A DNA stretch of 64,000 bases from Kosakonia arachidis (GCF_900116535.1 NZ_FPAU01000009.1:1-64000), one strand, 5' to 3'. Counted from the stretch's first letter, positions 19,929-32,310 are shown. Numbers and translations: made by a program. Notes: generated by a model from the letters alone, not told the origin.

Positions 19929-22361
19929 TTACAGCAATTGCGCCAGGCGGTTGATATCTGACTGGATAGCGCCGGCAGTGACATCACGTCCTGCGCCTGG
20001 TCCGCGGATGACCAGCGGATTATCGCGATACCAGCGACTTTCAATGGCAAAGACATTATCACCCGGCAGTACCGCCGCCAGCGGATGCTCCAGACGGACT
20101 GCTTCCACGCCTACGCGTGCTTTGCCGCTCGCATCGAAACGTGCGACATAACGCAGCACAAGGCCCATTTCGCGGGCAGCTTCCAGGCGCTGTACCATCT
20201 GCTCATTCAGCTCGTCGCCATTTTCGAAGAAATGATCCACCGAACCTTCTTCACAATGCGGAGGCACCAGCGATTCCACGCGAACCTGCTCTGGTTCGAT
20301 GTCATAACCCGCTTCACGGGCGAGGATCACCAGCTTGCGCATCACATCTTTACCGGCAAGATCGACACGCGGATCCGGCTCAGTCAGCCCCTGCTGCCAC
20401 GCCTGATCGACCAGGTCGGTAAACGGCACAGTACCGTCGAATTGCAGGAACAACCAGGAGAGGGTGCCAGAGAAGATACCGCTGATCGCCAGAATCGCAT
20501 CACCGCTATCGCGCAGATCACGCACCGTATGGTTAACCGGCAATCCGGCACCGACAGTGGCGTTATACAACCAGTGGCGCCCCGTCTTTTCAAACGCATC
20601 GTGGATCTGGCGATAATTATTGGTCGTGCTCGCCCCGGCCAGTTTATTGGCGCTGATCACATGAAAACCGTGGCTAGCAAAATCCAGATACTGCCCGGCC
20701 AATTGCTCGCTGGCGGTAACATCCAGTACGACGAGGTCGTCATACGGGTGAGCGCGCATCCACAGGAACAGCGACTCTTCATCCTGCTCGACGGCTTCAT
20801 CATTAAAGAAAGCCAGCGCACGGCTGGCATCCAGCCCATCGTAATTCAGCAGGCTACGGCGGCTATCCACCACGCCGGCCAGCACAAATTCAAACCCTGT
20901 ACGCGCCGAAAGTGCGCTCTGCTCGCGGGAGAACAACTCCAGCCAACGGGAACCGATATTCCCCTTGCCGAACAACATCAGACCGATACGTTTTTCCGCG
21001 CGGAACAGCGACTGGTGCAACCCCTGAATCAGGTTCTCGGTCGGGCCAACGCGCAGTACCGCGACCAGGCTGATACCTTCGTCAGACTGCCAGATAAACT
21101 CAACCGGCTGACCTTTCAACTGCTGCCAGAAACGGTGGCTGTGTAACGGGTTACGGCATACGCCAGCACCGACCATCGCCACCAGCGCCAGCCCTTGTCG
21201 CAGGCGTAATTCACCCGGCAGACCGGCTTCATCCAGCAGTTTAAAGACGCTATCAACCACTTCTGAGGTATAGCAGAGTTGCAGCAGATTACGGTCGGCA
21301 TGAGCACCCACTGCCAGCGGACGCGCCTGCGCTCGCTTGAGGAGCAGATCGATCTCTTTTTGCGCCAGTTTAAAGTCCTGTCCGCCAGGAACGAGTAGTT
21401 CAATCAGGCAGACATCATCGTGGCTCGTCACGATGCGCGCGCCGGTACCGGACGCCAGCACGCGTTCAATCCTCGTAGAGCCTTGATCCGGGTTATAGCT
21501 ACAGCGCAGTTGCAGATCGATATTGCTGCCGGAAACCGGTTGCAGCGTGCGGGCATGTAGTACCGGAGCGGCAAGACGCGCCAGTTCGCTGGCTTCATCA
21601 AGACGCAGCAGCGGCAGCAGACAGGCATCTTTCACTTTGCGCGGGTCTGCGCTGTAGACACCGGCCACGTCACTCCAGATGGTGACGCGGGAAACATCGC
21701 CCAGCGCACCAATCTGCGTTGCTGAATAGTCAGAGCCGTTACGCCCCAGTAGCACCGTTTCACCAGCCTCGTTACGGCTGATAAAACCGGTGACGACAAT
21801 GCGCTTGCCAGGATGTTGCGCCAGCTTTTGCTGCAAAAGGGGGTAAGATGCCCCTTCGTTCACCTGCGGCTGCGCCGAGCGCTCGGCACGCAGAAATTCG
21901 CGGGCATCCAACCAGGCCGCATCAAGACCTTGCTGATTGAGTACAGCGGCCATCAGACGCGCAGACCAGATTTCACCGTGGCCGACCACTTCCGCGTAAA
22001 CCGCGTCGGTGATACCGCCGTCGAGCAGCGCCGCCAGATGTTCCAGATCGTGGATAAATTCGCTGGTCAGGCCATCGGCCACATCGGCGGGCAACAGCCC
22101 GCCAATCAAGTCACTTTGATAACGACGCAGGGATTGCTGAACCTGATGCGCAGAGAGCCTGTCAGTCTGGCTTAATTTCAGCCAGTTGATCAGTTGGTTG
22201 GTGGTGCTGCCCGCAGCAGAGACAACCATCATGTCGCCCGGTTGTGAATACTCCGCCATGATCCCTGCAACGCGGAGGTAACACTTCACATCCGCCAGAC
22301 TACTGCCACCAAATTTGTGCAGTTGACGAGCCTTCGTCCCTGCCTGCGCAATCACACTCAT
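19929..22361 (-). CDS. metL: bifunctional aspartokinase II / homoserine dehydrogenase II
   Basis: MetL carries the first and third steps of the aspartate pathway toward methionine and threonine. The 810 residues match E. coli. The N-terminal kinase (about 14-300, with KFGGSSLADV and the FISRNEAGETVLLGRNGSD segment) is followed by regulatory ACT-like repeats and the C-terminal NAD(P)-dependent homoserine dehydrogenase (about 460-810, with GKGNIGSRWLELF). It starts 2 bp after the metB stop, so metBL is one operon under MetJ. Unlike ThrA, this isozyme is not known to be feedback inhibited. Confidence 0.97.
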   Translation of the reverse strand: MSVIAQAGTKARQLHKFGGSSLADVKCYLRVAGIMAEYSQPGDMMVVSAAGSTTNQLINWLKLSQTDRLSAHQVQQSLRRYQSDLIGGLLPADVADGLTSEFIHDLEHLAALLDGGITDAVYAEVVGHGEIWSARLMAAVLNQQGLDAAWLDAREFLRAERSAQPQVNEGASYPLLQQKLAQHPGKRIVVTGFISRNEAGETVLLGRNGSDYSATQIGALGDVSRVTIWSDVAGVYSADPRKVKDACLLPLLRLDEASELARLAAPVLHARTLQPVSGSNIDLQLRCSYNPDQGSTRIERVLASGTGARIVTSHDDVCLIELLVPGGQDFKLAQKEIDLLLKRAQARPLAVGAHADRNLLQLCYTSEVVDSVFKLLDEAGLPGELRLRQGLALVAMVGAGVCRNPLHSHRFWQQLKGQPVEFIWQSDEGISLVAVLRVGPTENLIQGLHQSLFRAEKRIGLMLFGKGNIGSRWLELFSREQSALSARTGFEFVLAGVVDSRRSLLNYDGLDASRALAFFNDEAVEQDEESLFLWMRAHPYDDLVVLDVTASEQLAGQYLDFASHGFHVISANKLAGASTTNNYRQIHDAFEKTGRHWLYNATVGAGLPVNHTVRDLRDSGDAILAISGIFSGTLSWLFLQFDGTVPFTDLVDQAWQQGLTEPDPRVDLAGKDVMRKLVILAREAGYDIEPEQVRVESLVPPHCEEGSVDHFFENGDELNEQMVQRLEAAREMGLVLRYVARFDASGKARVGVEAVRLEHPLAAVLPGDNVFAIESRWYRDNPLVIRGPGAGRDVTAGAIQSDINRLAQLL

Positions 22362-22363
22362 GT

Positions 22364-23524
22364 TTACCCCTCAGCTGCGACCCGGAAGCCATTTTCCAGA
22401 TCGGCAATTAAATCTTCGCTATCTTCAATACCGGCCGAGATACGTAACAGCGTTTCCGAGATCCCGGCGGCGGCACGCGCTTCCGGTGCCATACCTGCGT
22501 GAGTCATGGTGGCGGCGTGGGAAATTAAACTTTCGACCCCGCCCAATGATTCCGCCAGAGTAAACAGTGACAAACCGCTCAGGAAACGACGCAGCGTTTG
22601 CTCGTTGCCATCCAGTTCAAAACTTAACATCGCGCCAAAGCCTTTTTGTTGACGCGCAGCAATCTCATGCCCCTGATTATCCGGCAGAGACGGGTGGTAA
22701 AGCTTTTTCACCAGCGGCTGAGTTTGCAGGAAATCGACAATCGCCTGTGCGTTACGCTGCGCCACTTCCATACGCGGCGACAACGTGCGCAGCCCGCGCA
22801 ACAGCAAATAGCTGTCGAAAGCGCTGCCGGTGACGCCAATATTATTTGCCCACCATGCCAGTTCGGTGACAGTCTCTGCATCTTTTGCTATCACCACGCC
22901 CGCTACCACATCGGAATGCCCGTTGAGGTATTTAGTGCAAGAGTGCAGCACCAGATCGGCTCCCAGCAACAGTGGATTTTGCAACGCCGGGCTGAGGAAG
23001 GTGTTATCAACGACGCTAACTGCGCCCGCTTCACGCGCCAGTTGGCAAATTTTCGCAATATCCACGACGCGCAACAATGGGTTGCTTGGACTTTCTACCA
23101 GCACCAGTTTCGGTTTTTCCGCCAGCGCTGCTTTCAGCGCCTGTTCATCGCCCTGATCGACGAATTTCACACGGTAGCAGCCGCGCTTCGCCAGGCTGTC
23201 GAACAGGCGATAGCTGCCGCCGTAACAATCATGCGGTGCAACCAGCAGATCGCCTGGCTTGAGGAAAACCGTGGTCACCAGATGAATCGCCGACATGCCG
23301 GTATTGGTCAACACCGCGCCAGCGCCACCTTCCAGCTCCGCCAGCGCGCGCTGTACCACATCACGCGTGGGGTTACCGCGACGCGAGTAGTCATGCGCGC
23401 GGGGTTCGTTAAAACCGGTGAAATTATAGGTACTGGAGAGGTGAATCGGCGGGACAACGCAGCCATACTGCTCGTCATCGTTCAATCCGCTACGCACTGC
23501 AATGGTGGCCTGTTTACGCGTCAT
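22364..23524 (-). CDS. metB: cystathionine gamma-synthase
   Basis: MetB condenses O-succinylhomoserine with cysteine to cystathionine, using pyridoxal phosphate. The 386 residues match E. coli, and the PLP lysine is K198 in HSCTKYLNGHSD. It is the first gene of metBL, divergent from metJ across an intergenic region that carries MetJ boxes. Confidence 0.98.
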   Translation of the reverse strand: MTRKQATIAVRSGLNDDEQYGCVVPPIHLSSTYNFTGFNEPRAHDYSRRGNPTRDVVQRALAELEGGAGAVLTNTGMSAIHLVTTVFLKPGDLLVAPHDCYGGSYRLFDSLAKRGCYRVKFVDQGDEQALKAALAEKPKLVLVESPSNPLLRVVDIAKICQLAREAGAVSVVDNTFLSPALQNPLLLGADLVLHSCTKYLNGHSDVVAGVVIAKDAETVTELAWWANNIGVTGSAFDSYLLLRGLRTLSPRMEVAQRNAQAIVDFLQTQPLVKKLYHPSLPDNQGHEIAARQQKGFGAMLSFELDGNEQTLRRFLSGLSLFTLAESLGGVESLISHAATMTHAGMAPEARAAAGISETLLRISAGIEDSEDLIADLENGFRVAAEG

Positions 23525-23585
23525 GGTGAAGGCTTCCTAGCTTAATGGATGAAAAATCTGACCACAGAGTAAACATTGAATAGAT

Positions 23586-23625
23586 AGACGTCAATACATC
23601 TGGACATCTAAACTTCTTTGCGTAT
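23586..23625. promoter_or_regulatory. MetJ operator between metB and metJ
   Basis: Tandem 8 bp boxes on the + strand (AGACGTCA, ATACATCT, GGACATCT, AAACTTCT and perhaps TTGCGTAT) resemble AGACGTCT. They lie 60-100 bp upstream of metB and would control both metBL and, across the divergent region, metJ autoregulation. The remaining 160 bp before metJ hold its promoters and no gene. Confidence 0.85.
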
Positions 23626-23787
23626 AGATTGAGCAAACACGCAATAGCCGTTAAAATTATATGCTTTAGTGTGGGCGCGCAGAGCGATACACCGTGTCAC
23701 TGTGATGACTCTACGGTAAACTACGCGGGATTACAGCCTGGGCTCGCCCGGGTTTAGACTAATGACTGAGAGGATTAAAGGTATCTC

Positions 23788-24105
23788 ATGGCTGAATGGA
23801 GCGGCGAATATATCAGCCCATACGCTGAGCACGGCAAGAAGAGTGAGCAAGTAAAGAAAATTACGGTTTCCATTCCTCTTAAGGTGTTAAAAATCCTCAC
23901 CGATGAACGTACCCGTCGTCAGGTGAACAACCTGCGTCACGCCACCAACAGCGAGCTGCTGTGCGAGGCATTCCTGCATGCGTTCACCGGTCAGCCTCTG
24001 CCGAACGATGAAGATCTGCGTAAAGAGCGCAGTGATGAAATCCCGGAAGAGGCGAAAGTGATTATGCGTGAACTGGGCATCGACCCGGATACCTGGGAAT
24101 ACTGA
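23788..24105 (+). CDS. metJ: methionine regulon repressor MetJ
   Basis: MetJ is a ribbon-helix-helix dimer that represses the met genes with S-adenosylmethionine as corepressor. All 105 residues are collinear with E. coli MetJ. The DNA-contacting beta strand (KKITVSIP, about 22-29) and the following helices are visible. It is divergent from metBL. Confidence 0.98.
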   Translation: MAEWSGEYISPYAEHGKKSEQVKKITVSIPLKVLKILTDERTRRQVNNLRHATNSELLCEAFLHAFTGQPLPNDEDLRKERSDEIPEEAKVIMRELGIDPDTWEY

Positions 24106-24113
24106 TTCAAAAC

Positions 24114-24145
24114 AAAAGGGCGGAAGATATCTTCCGCCCTTTTTG
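24114..24145 (+). terminator. metJ terminator
   Basis: AGGGCGGAAG and CTTCCGCCCT form a perfect 10 bp stem with an ATAT loop, followed by a T-run. The A-run before the stem makes it usable from the other strand too. Confidence 0.9.
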
Positions 24146-24190
24146 CTTATGTCAGCCGCCCAATCAGAAGCGCGTCACTTCCGGGTGTAC

Positions 24191-24244
24191 TTATGCCAGA
24201 GAAAGCAGGTAAGACATAAATACATTTTTCATTGCCGTCAGCAT
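24191..24244 (-). CDS. possible 17-residue small protein or yiiX remnant
   Basis: A short frame encodes MLTAMKNVFMSYLLSLA, with AGAGG 6 bp before the ATG. The peptide is hydrophobic, like a small membrane peptide. From its fifth residue (MKNVFM...LLSLA) it also resembles the first residues of the YiiX signal peptide of E. coli, whose gene occupies this same rpmE-metJ gap. It may therefore be the remnant of a deleted yiiX. A CRP-like site lies about 80 bp upstream. Coding status is unproven. Confidence 0.25.
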   Translation of the reverse strand: MLTAMKNVFMSYLLSLA

Positions 24245-24326
24245 ATCACGCCTCTTTTTCGCTCTGTTCACAGGACCGGAATGACGAAGAAGGATATGTG
24301 CATTTTTTAATGCAGAGCAATATTTT

Positions 24327-24342
24327 TGTGATTCATATCACA
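24327..24342. promoter_or_regulatory. CRP-like site with no assigned gene
   Basis: TGTGATTCATATCACA is a perfect two-sided match to the CRP motif TGTGA-N6-TCACA and is extended by T/A-tracts on both sides. It lies between the rpmE terminator and the metJ terminator. No normal gene starts within 300 bp in a suitable direction; only the small frame at 24191-24244 on the minus strand does. Confidence 0.65.
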
Positions 24343-24373
24343 AAAAAATCCCCATTCGGCAATCTGCAGAGAC

Positions 24374-24400
24374 AAAAAAAGCGCCTCGCGGCGCTTTTTT
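24374..24400 (-). terminator. rpmE terminator
   Basis: The stem GCGCC-TCGC-GGCGC is flanked by an A-run of seven and a T-run of six, so it works on both strands. It follows the rpmE stop by 11 bp. Confidence 0.88.
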
Positions 24401-24410
24401 CTTTGGCAAC

Positions 24411-24623
24411 TTATTTGCTGCCCGGGATGCTGAAGCGTTTGTTGAAACGCTCAACACGACCACCGGTATCAACAACACGTTGTTTACCAGTAAAGAACGG
24501 GTGGCATTTGCCGCACACGTCCAGGTTCAGGTCGTGGCCCACGGTGGAGTGGGTTTTGATCACATTACCGCAAGAACAGGTTGCAGTAATCGCAACGTAA
24601 TTCGGGTGAATACCTTTTTTCAT
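24411..24623 (-). CDS. rpmE: 50S ribosomal protein L31 (zinc form)
   Basis: L31 bridges the 50S and 30S subunits. The 70-residue protein has the four zinc cysteines C16, C18, C37 and C40, which mark the zinc-containing paralogue repressed in favour of YkgM under zinc starvation. The ribosome site lies 6-10 bp before the ATG at 24623. It is divergent from priA. Confidence 0.97.
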   Translation of the reverse strand: MKKGIHPNYVAITATCSCGNVIKTHSTVGHDLNLDVCGKCHPFFTGKQRVVDTGGRVERFNKRFSIPGSK

Positions 24624-24725
24624 GGGAAACCTCAGTTTAAGGCCGCGTCGCTCTTCCAGCCCTAACGCCAGACACCACGCGAGTTAAATAATAAGTGTAT
24701 CTTTGGCGCGCTAAATCCGCACTAA

Positions 24726-27023
<2,298 letters not shown>

Positions 27024-27147
27024 GGTTGCGATCGGCGGCATAAAATTCAACTTTCATCACACTTTTCATGAAAATTCTGTAACCGCTGCGTCTAACTATC
27101 TGATAAAAATGTGACTACGCTTGCGCAGTGCATGCGAGGAGAACAAG

Positions 27148-28173
27148 TTGAAACCCAAAAATCAGGTCGCAGCAGCGACCATGAAAGATGTTGCCATGAA
27201 AGCAAAGGTTTCTACGGCAACCGTATCCCGTGCATTAATGAATCCGGAAAAAGTGTCGCAGACGACCCGTAATCGGGTTGAACAAGCCGCCATGGAAGTG
27301 GGTTATTTACCCCAGTCGATGGGACGTAACGTCAAGAGAAACGAATCCCGCACTCTGCTGGTGATTGTGCCGGATATCTGTGATCCCTTTTTCAGCGAAA
27401 TCATTCGCGGGATTGAGGTTACCGCGGCCGAACACGGCTATCTGGTACTGATTGGCGATTGCGCCCATCAGAATCAGCAAGAAAAAACGTTTATCGATCT
27501 GATCATTACCAAGCAAATCGACGGCATGCTGCTGTTAGGTTCACGCCTGCCGTTCGACGCCAGTATTGAAGAGCAGCGCAATTTGCCGCCGATGGTCATG
27601 GCGAATGAATTTGCTCCTGAGCTGGAGCTGCCAACCGTACACATTGATAACCTGACCGCCGCTTTTAATGCCGTCAATTATCTACAGGAACAAGGGCACC
27701 GTCTGATTGGCTGCATTGCCGGGCCTGAAGAGATGCCATTGTGCCACTACCGCTTGCAGGGTTATGTGCAGGCGCTGCGCCGCTCCGGAACGACCGTCGA
27801 TCCGCACTATATTGCGCGCGGTGATTTTACCTTTGAAGCCGGAGCACACGCGCTGGAACAGCTGCTGATGTTGCCCAAGCCGCCAACGGCGGTGTTCTGC
27901 CACAGCGACGTTATGGCGCTGGGTGCGCTGTCGCTCGCCAAACGCCGGGGACTGAAAGTACCGGACGACTTATCGATCATCGGTTTCGATAACATTTCTC
28001 TGGCAGAGTATTGCGACCCGCCGCTAACCACCGTTGCCCAGCCGCGCTACGAAATTGGCCGCGAATCGATGCTGCTCCTGCTCGAACAACTGCAAGGTCA
28101 TAACGTCAATAGCGGATCACGCCTGCTGGATTGCGAATTAATCCTGCGCGGCAGTACCCGCGCGATTACGTAA
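27148..28173 (+). CDS. cytR: LacI-family nucleoside regulon repressor CytR
   Basis: CytR acts with CRP to repress nucleoside uptake and breakdown genes and is released by cytidine. I chose a TTG start at 27148 because it sits 7 bp after GAGGAG and gives the 341 residues of E. coli; another TTG at 27121 has no ribosome site. The LacI helix-turn-helix (MKDVAMKAKVSTATVSRAL, about 11-29) is followed by the periplasmic-binding-like effector domain. Confidence 0.95.
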   Translation: MKPKNQVAAATMKDVAMKAKVSTATVSRALMNPEKVSQTTRNRVEQAAMEVGYLPQSMGRNVKRNESRTLLVIVPDICDPFFSEIIRGIEVTAAEHGYLVLIGDCAHQNQQEKTFIDLIITKQIDGMLLLGSRLPFDASIEEQRNLPPMVMANEFAPELELPTVHIDNLTAAFNAVNYLQEQGHRLIGCIAGPEEMPLCHYRLQGYVQALRRSGTTVDPHYIARGDFTFEAGAHALEQLLMLPKPPTAVFCHSDVMALGALSLAKRRGLKVPDDLSIIGFDNISLAEYCDPPLTTVAQPRYEIGRESMLLLLEQLQGHNVNSGSRLLDCELILRGSTRAIT

Positions 28174-28266
28174 AAACCGGGCTTTAAGACACCCCCTTCT
28201 GGTCAAAAGCCCGTCGCTTAAGTAACATGGCGGGCTGATAAACGATATACATACAGCGAAACGATA

Positions 28267-29256
28267 GTGGCACAACGAGATTATGTACGCCGCAGCCAGC
28301 CGGCTCCTTCGCGGCGAAAAGCGAGCAACTCAAGAAAAAAGCAACGCAGCAGGTCTGCGGTCTCTCCAGCCATGGTCGCTATCGCGGCGGCTGTGCTGGT
28401 CGCCTTTATCGGTGGTCTGTACTTTATTACGCACCACAAAAAAGAAGAATCCGAATCGCTGCAAAATCAAAAGGTCACCGGTAACGGCCTGCCGCCGAAG
28501 CCGGAAGAGCGCTGGCGCTACATCAAAGAGCTGGAAAGCCGTCAGCCAGGCGTGCTTGCGCCGACAGAACCCTCTGCAGGTGGAGAGGTGAAAACGCCGG
28601 ATCAACTGACAGATGAACAGCGCCAGCTGTTAGCGCAGATGCAGGCGGATATGCGCCAGCAGCCGACGCAGCTTAATGAAGTACCGTGGAACGAACAGAC
28701 GCAGGAACAACGTCAACAAACGTTGCAGCGTCAGCGCCAGGCACAGCAGCAACCGCAGTGGACGCAAACGCAGCCAGTACAGCAACCGCGTGCGCAGACG
28801 CACATTGTGGAACAGCCGGTACAGCAACAACCAGCGCGGACAACAGCCGCTGCACCGCGCCAAACGCAAGCTCAGCAGCAACCGAAAACCGCCGCCACAT
28901 CGCAACCGTACCAGGATCTGTTGCAAACGCCGCCGCATACCACGGCAGCACAGCCGAAAGCGCAGCAAGCCGCGCCGATAACACATGAAGCGGAAGCGCC
29001 GAAAACACAAACGGCAGAGAAAAAAGATGACCGCCGTTGGATGATCCAGTGTGGTTCGTTTAAAGGTCAGGAGCAGGCAGAAACCGTGCGTGCCCAACTG
29101 GCATTTGAAGGATTTGATTCACATATCACCAGTAACAACGGCTGGAACCGCGTGGTACTTGGTCCGCTAAAAGGCAAAGAGAATGCCGATTCCACCATTA
29201 GCCGTCTGAAAATGGCGGGTCATACAAACTGTATCCGTCTCGCCTCCGGGGGTTGA
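28267..29256 (+). CDS. ftsN: cell division protein FtsN
   Basis: FtsN is the late divisome protein that triggers septal peptidoglycan synthesis. It has 329 residues from a GTG start (319 in E. coli). A short basic cytoplasmic tail is followed by one transmembrane helix (about 34-54), the essential periplasmic helical part, a long glutamine-rich linker (about 125-245), and the C-terminal SPOR domain that binds denuded glycan (about 253-329, with the conserved C256 and C321 pair). The linker differs most from E. coli, as expected for unstructured sequence. Confidence 0.96.
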   Translation: MAQRDYVRRSQPAPSRRKASNSRKKQRSRSAVSPAMVAIAAAVLVAFIGGLYFITHHKKEESESLQNQKVTGNGLPPKPEERWRYIKELESRQPGVLAPTEPSAGGEVKTPDQLTDEQRQLLAQMQADMRQQPTQLNEVPWNEQTQEQRQQTLQRQRQAQQQPQWTQTQPVQQPRAQTHIVEQPVQQQPARTTAAAPRQTQAQQQPKTAATSQPYQDLLQTPPHTTAAQPKAQQAAPITHEAEAPKTQTAEKKDDRRWMIQCGSFKGQEQAETVRAQLAFEGFDSHITSNNGWNRVVLGPLKGKENADSTISRLKMAGHTNCIRLASGG

Positions 29257-29349
29257 AACCCCCAAAATCTCCCCCATCTATAATTGCATTCTGCCCCCGT
29301 ACGCTGTGCGGGGCGCTGTATTCTGCATTTGTAACCAAGGGGTCTGCTC

Positions 29350-29880
29350 GTGACAACAATCGTAAGCGTACGCCGTAACGGCCACGTCGTTATTGCCGGT
29401 GATGGCCAGGCCACACTGGGTAATACCGTAATGAAGGGCAACGTGAAAAAAGTCCGCCGCCTGTATAACGATAAAGTTATCGCAGGGTTTGCCGGTGGTA
29501 CAGCCGATGCCTTCACTCTGTTCGAACTCTTCGAACGTAAACTGGAAATGCACCAGGGCCATCTGGTGAAAGCAGCTGTCGAGTTAGCGAAGGACTGGCG
29601 CACCGATCGCATGCTGCGCAAGCTGGAAGCGCTGCTGGCGGTAGCAGATGAGAACGCGTCGCTGATCATCACTGGTAATGGTGATGTGGTTCAGCCGGAA
29701 AATGACCTGATCGCTATCGGTTCCGGCGGGCCATACGCCCAGGCCGCAGCCCGTGCGTTACTGGAAAATACTGAGCTTGGCGCGCGTGAAATCGCTGAGA
29801 AGGCGTTGGATATTGCAGGCGATATCTGCATTTACACCAACCATTTCCATACCATCGAAGAATTATCCTCTAAAGCGTAA
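29350..29880 (+). CDS. hslV: HslV peptidase subunit of the HslUV protease
   Basis: HslV is the proteasome-like peptidase that works with the HslU unfoldase. The protein has 176 residues from a GTG start at 29350, as in E. coli. T2 becomes the N-terminal threonine nucleophile after removal of methionine (TTIVSVRR). It is a sigma32-type heat-shock operon member in E. coli. hslU starts 10 bp downstream. Confidence 0.98.
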   Translation: MTTIVSVRRNGHVVIAGDGQATLGNTVMKGNVKKVRRLYNDKVIAGFAGGTADAFTLFELFERKLEMHQGHLVKAAVELAKDWRTDRMLRKLEALLAVADENASLIITGNGDVVQPENDLIAIGSGGPYAQAAARALLENTELGAREIAEKALDIAGDICIYTNHFHTIEELSSKA

Positions 29881-29890
29881 GGATCTCCCA

Positions 29891-31222
29891 ATGTCTGAAA
29901 TGACCCCACGCGAAATTGTCAGCGAACTGGACAAACACATTATCGGCCAGAACGCGGCCAAGCGTTCAGTGGCAATCGCCTTGCGTAACCGCTGGCGCCG
30001 TATGCAGCTTAATGAAGAGCTGCGTCACGAAGTAACACCAAAAAATATTCTGATGATCGGCCCGACCGGCGTCGGTAAAACCGAAATCGCTCGTCGTCTG
30101 GCAAAATTGGCTAGCGCGCCGTTTATCAAAGTTGAAGCGACCAAATTCACCGAAGTGGGTTATGTCGGGAAAGAAGTGGACTCTATCATCCGCGATCTTA
30201 CCGATGCTGCAGTGAAAATGGTACGTATCCAGTCGATCGAGAAAAACCGCTACCGCGCCGAAGAGATGGCCGAAGAGCGTATTCTCGACGTGCTGATCCC
30301 ACCGGCGAAAAACAACTGGGGCCAGCCAGAGCAACCCGTTGAACCTTCAGCTGCACGCCAGTCCTTCCGCAAAAAACTACGCGAAGGCCAGCTCGACGAT
30401 AAAGAGATTGAAATCGATCTCGCCGCTGCGCCGATGGGCGTAGAAATCATGGCGCCTCCGGGTATGGAAGAGATGACCAATCAGTTGCAGTCCATGTTCC
30501 AGAACCTGGGCGGGCAGAAGCAGAAACCGCGTAAGCTGAAAATCAAAGATGCTATGAAGCTGCTGATTGAAGAAGAAGCCGCTAAGCTGGTCAACCCGGA
30601 AGAGCTGAAACAGGATGCTATCGAAGCCGTCGAGCAGCACGGGATCGTGTTTATCGACGAAATCGACAAAATCTGTAAGCGCGGCAACACCTCCGGGCCG
30701 GACATTTCCCGCGAAGGCGTACAGCGCGACCTGTTGCCACTGGTGGAAGGCTGCACCGTCTCAACGAAGCACGGTATGGTGAAAACCGATCACATTCTGT
30801 TTATCGCCTCCGGTGCGTTCCAGGTTGCCAGTCCGTCGGATCTGATCCCGGAATTGCAGGGCCGTCTGCCAATTCGTGTTGAGTTGAAGGCGTTAACAAC
30901 GGAAGATTTCGAGCGTATCCTGACCGAACCAAATGCATCTGTGACCGTACAGTACAAAGCGCTGATGGCAACCGAAGGCGTGAATATCGAATTTACCGAC
31001 GATGGTATCAAACGTATTGCGCAGGCTGCCTGGCAGGTGAACGAAACCACGGAAAACATCGGCGCTCGCCGTTTGCATACCGTGCTGGAACGTCTGATGG
31101 AAGACATCTCCTACGACGCCAGCGATCTGGGCGGTAAGACCATTATCATTGATGCCGAATATGTAAGTAAGCACCTTGATGCTTTAGTGGCAGATGAAGA
31201 TCTGAGCCGTTTTATCTTATAA
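29891..31222 (+). CDS. hslU: HslU ATPase subunit of the HslUV protease
   Basis: HslU is the AAA+ ring that unfolds substrates such as SulA and RpoH for HslV. The start MSEMTPRE at 29891 gives 443 residues, as in E. coli. Walker A GPTGVGKT is at 57-64, Walker B VFIDEID at about 252-258, with the inserted I domain between them and the sensor 2 segment GARRLHT near the end. The C-terminal LSRFIL tail docks into HslV. Confidence 0.98.
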   Translation: MSEMTPREIVSELDKHIIGQNAAKRSVAIALRNRWRRMQLNEELRHEVTPKNILMIGPTGVGKTEIARRLAKLASAPFIKVEATKFTEVGYVGKEVDSIIRDLTDAAVKMVRIQSIEKNRYRAEEMAEERILDVLIPPAKNNWGQPEQPVEPSAARQSFRKKLREGQLDDKEIEIDLAAAPMGVEIMAPPGMEEMTNQLQSMFQNLGGQKQKPRKLKIKDAMKLLIEEEAAKLVNPEELKQDAIEAVEQHGIVFIDEIDKICKRGNTSGPDISREGVQRDLLPLVEGCTVSTKHGMVKTDHILFIASGAFQVASPSDLIPELQGRLPIRVELKALTTEDFERILTEPNASVTVQYKALMATEGVNIEFTDDGIKRIAQAAWQVNETTENIGARRLHTVLERLMEDISYDASDLGGKTIIIDAEYVSKHLDALVADEDLSRFIL

Positions 31223-31251
31223 TCCCGTTCACAACGTTTTCATCACATTCG

Positions 31252-31275
31252 ATGGGGGCTTATGCCCCCATTTTT
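31252..31275 (+). terminator. hslVU terminator
   Basis: TGGGGGC and GCCCCCA form a 7 bp stem with loop TTAT, then five T. It lies 30 bp after hslU and just before menA. Confidence 0.88.
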
Positions 31276-31288
31276 GCTGGCGTAATTT

Positions 31289-32218
31289 ATGAACGAAACG
31301 CAATCTCTGAGCCTCACTCAGGCCTGGCTGGAAAGCCTGCGGCCTAAAACATTACCGCTGGCATTCGCAGCCATTGTCGTGGGTACCGTGCTGGCATGGT
31401 GGCAGGGTTATTTTGATCCGCTGGTTGCCGTGCTCGCGTTGATCACCGCCGGGCTGCTGCAAATTCTCTCTAATCTTGCCAATGATTATGGTGATGCAGT
31501 AAAGGGCAGCGATAAACCAGATCGCATTGGGCCGCTACGCGGTATGCAGAAAGGCGCCATTTCGCTTGCACAAATGAAGCGAGCGCTGATTATCGTGATT
31601 GTGCTGAGTTGTATTTCCGGGCTGTTGCTGGTGACGGCGGCAACACAGACGCTGGCGGATTTTATCGGTTTCCTTGTACTTGGCGGCCTGTCGATCGTTG
31701 CGGCGATTACCTACACCATTGGTAAGCGCCCGTATGGCTATATCGGCCTTGGCGATATCTCAGTGCTGATTTTCTTTGGCTGGCTGAGCGTGATGGGAAG
31801 CTGGTATCTGCAAGCGCATATGCTAATCCCAGCGGTTATCCTGCCCGCTACGGCTTGCGGCCTGCTGGCAACTGCTGTATTGAATATCAACAATTTGCGT
31901 GATATCGACAGCGACAGAGAGAACGGCAAAAACACGCTGGTGGTGCGTTTAGGGCCAATCAACGCCCGCCGCTATCATGTCGGCTTGCTGGTCGGCGCGC
32001 TACTGTGCCTGGCGCTGTTCAACCTGCTGTCATTGCGTAGCCTGTGGGGATGGTTGTTTGTCCTTGCAGCACCGCTGCTTATCAAACAAGCACTCTATGT
32101 GATGCGCGAACACAATCCACGCGCTATGCCACCAATGCTTGAACGTACGGTAAAAGGTGCATTGCTTACTAACTTATTGTTTGTTATTGGAATAATCCTT
32201 AGCAAGACACACCTTTAA
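31289..32218 (+). CDS. menA: 1,4-dihydroxy-2-naphthoate polyprenyltransferase
   Basis: MenA is an inner membrane UbiA-family enzyme that attaches the octaprenyl chain to dihydroxynaphthoate, giving demethylmenaquinone. It has 309 residues (308 in E. coli) with about eight to nine transmembrane helices. Both aspartate-rich motifs are visible: NDYGDAVKGSDKPDR (about 64-78) and NNLRDIDSDRENGK (about 195-208). Confidence 0.96.
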   Translation: MNETQSLSLTQAWLESLRPKTLPLAFAAIVVGTVLAWWQGYFDPLVAVLALITAGLLQILSNLANDYGDAVKGSDKPDRIGPLRGMQKGAISLAQMKRALIIVIVLSCISGLLLVTAATQTLADFIGFLVLGGLSIVAAITYTIGKRPYGYIGLGDISVLIFFGWLSVMGSWYLQAHMLIPAVILPATACGLLATAVLNINNLRDIDSDRENGKNTLVVRLGPINARRYHVGLLVGALLCLALFNLLSLRSLWGWLFVLAAPLLIKQALYVMREHNPRAMPPMLERTVKGALLTNLLFVIGIILSKTHL

Positions 32219-32310
32219 CTGATTAATGTCAATTAACAATTGATGATTTTGCCAACAGTGCAGGATGCGCGATATACTAACGTTTCTCGCATCAACTGAA
32301 CGTTAATCCT

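Noticed and set aside
20085-21146. Antisense frame of 353 codons opposite metL
   Set aside because: It is a shadow of the conserved bifunctional metL gene, with no promoter, ribosome site or family match.
28630-29097. Leucine/arginine-rich frame opposite ftsN
   Set aside because: It is the complement of the glutamine-codon repeats in the FtsN linker and not a gene.
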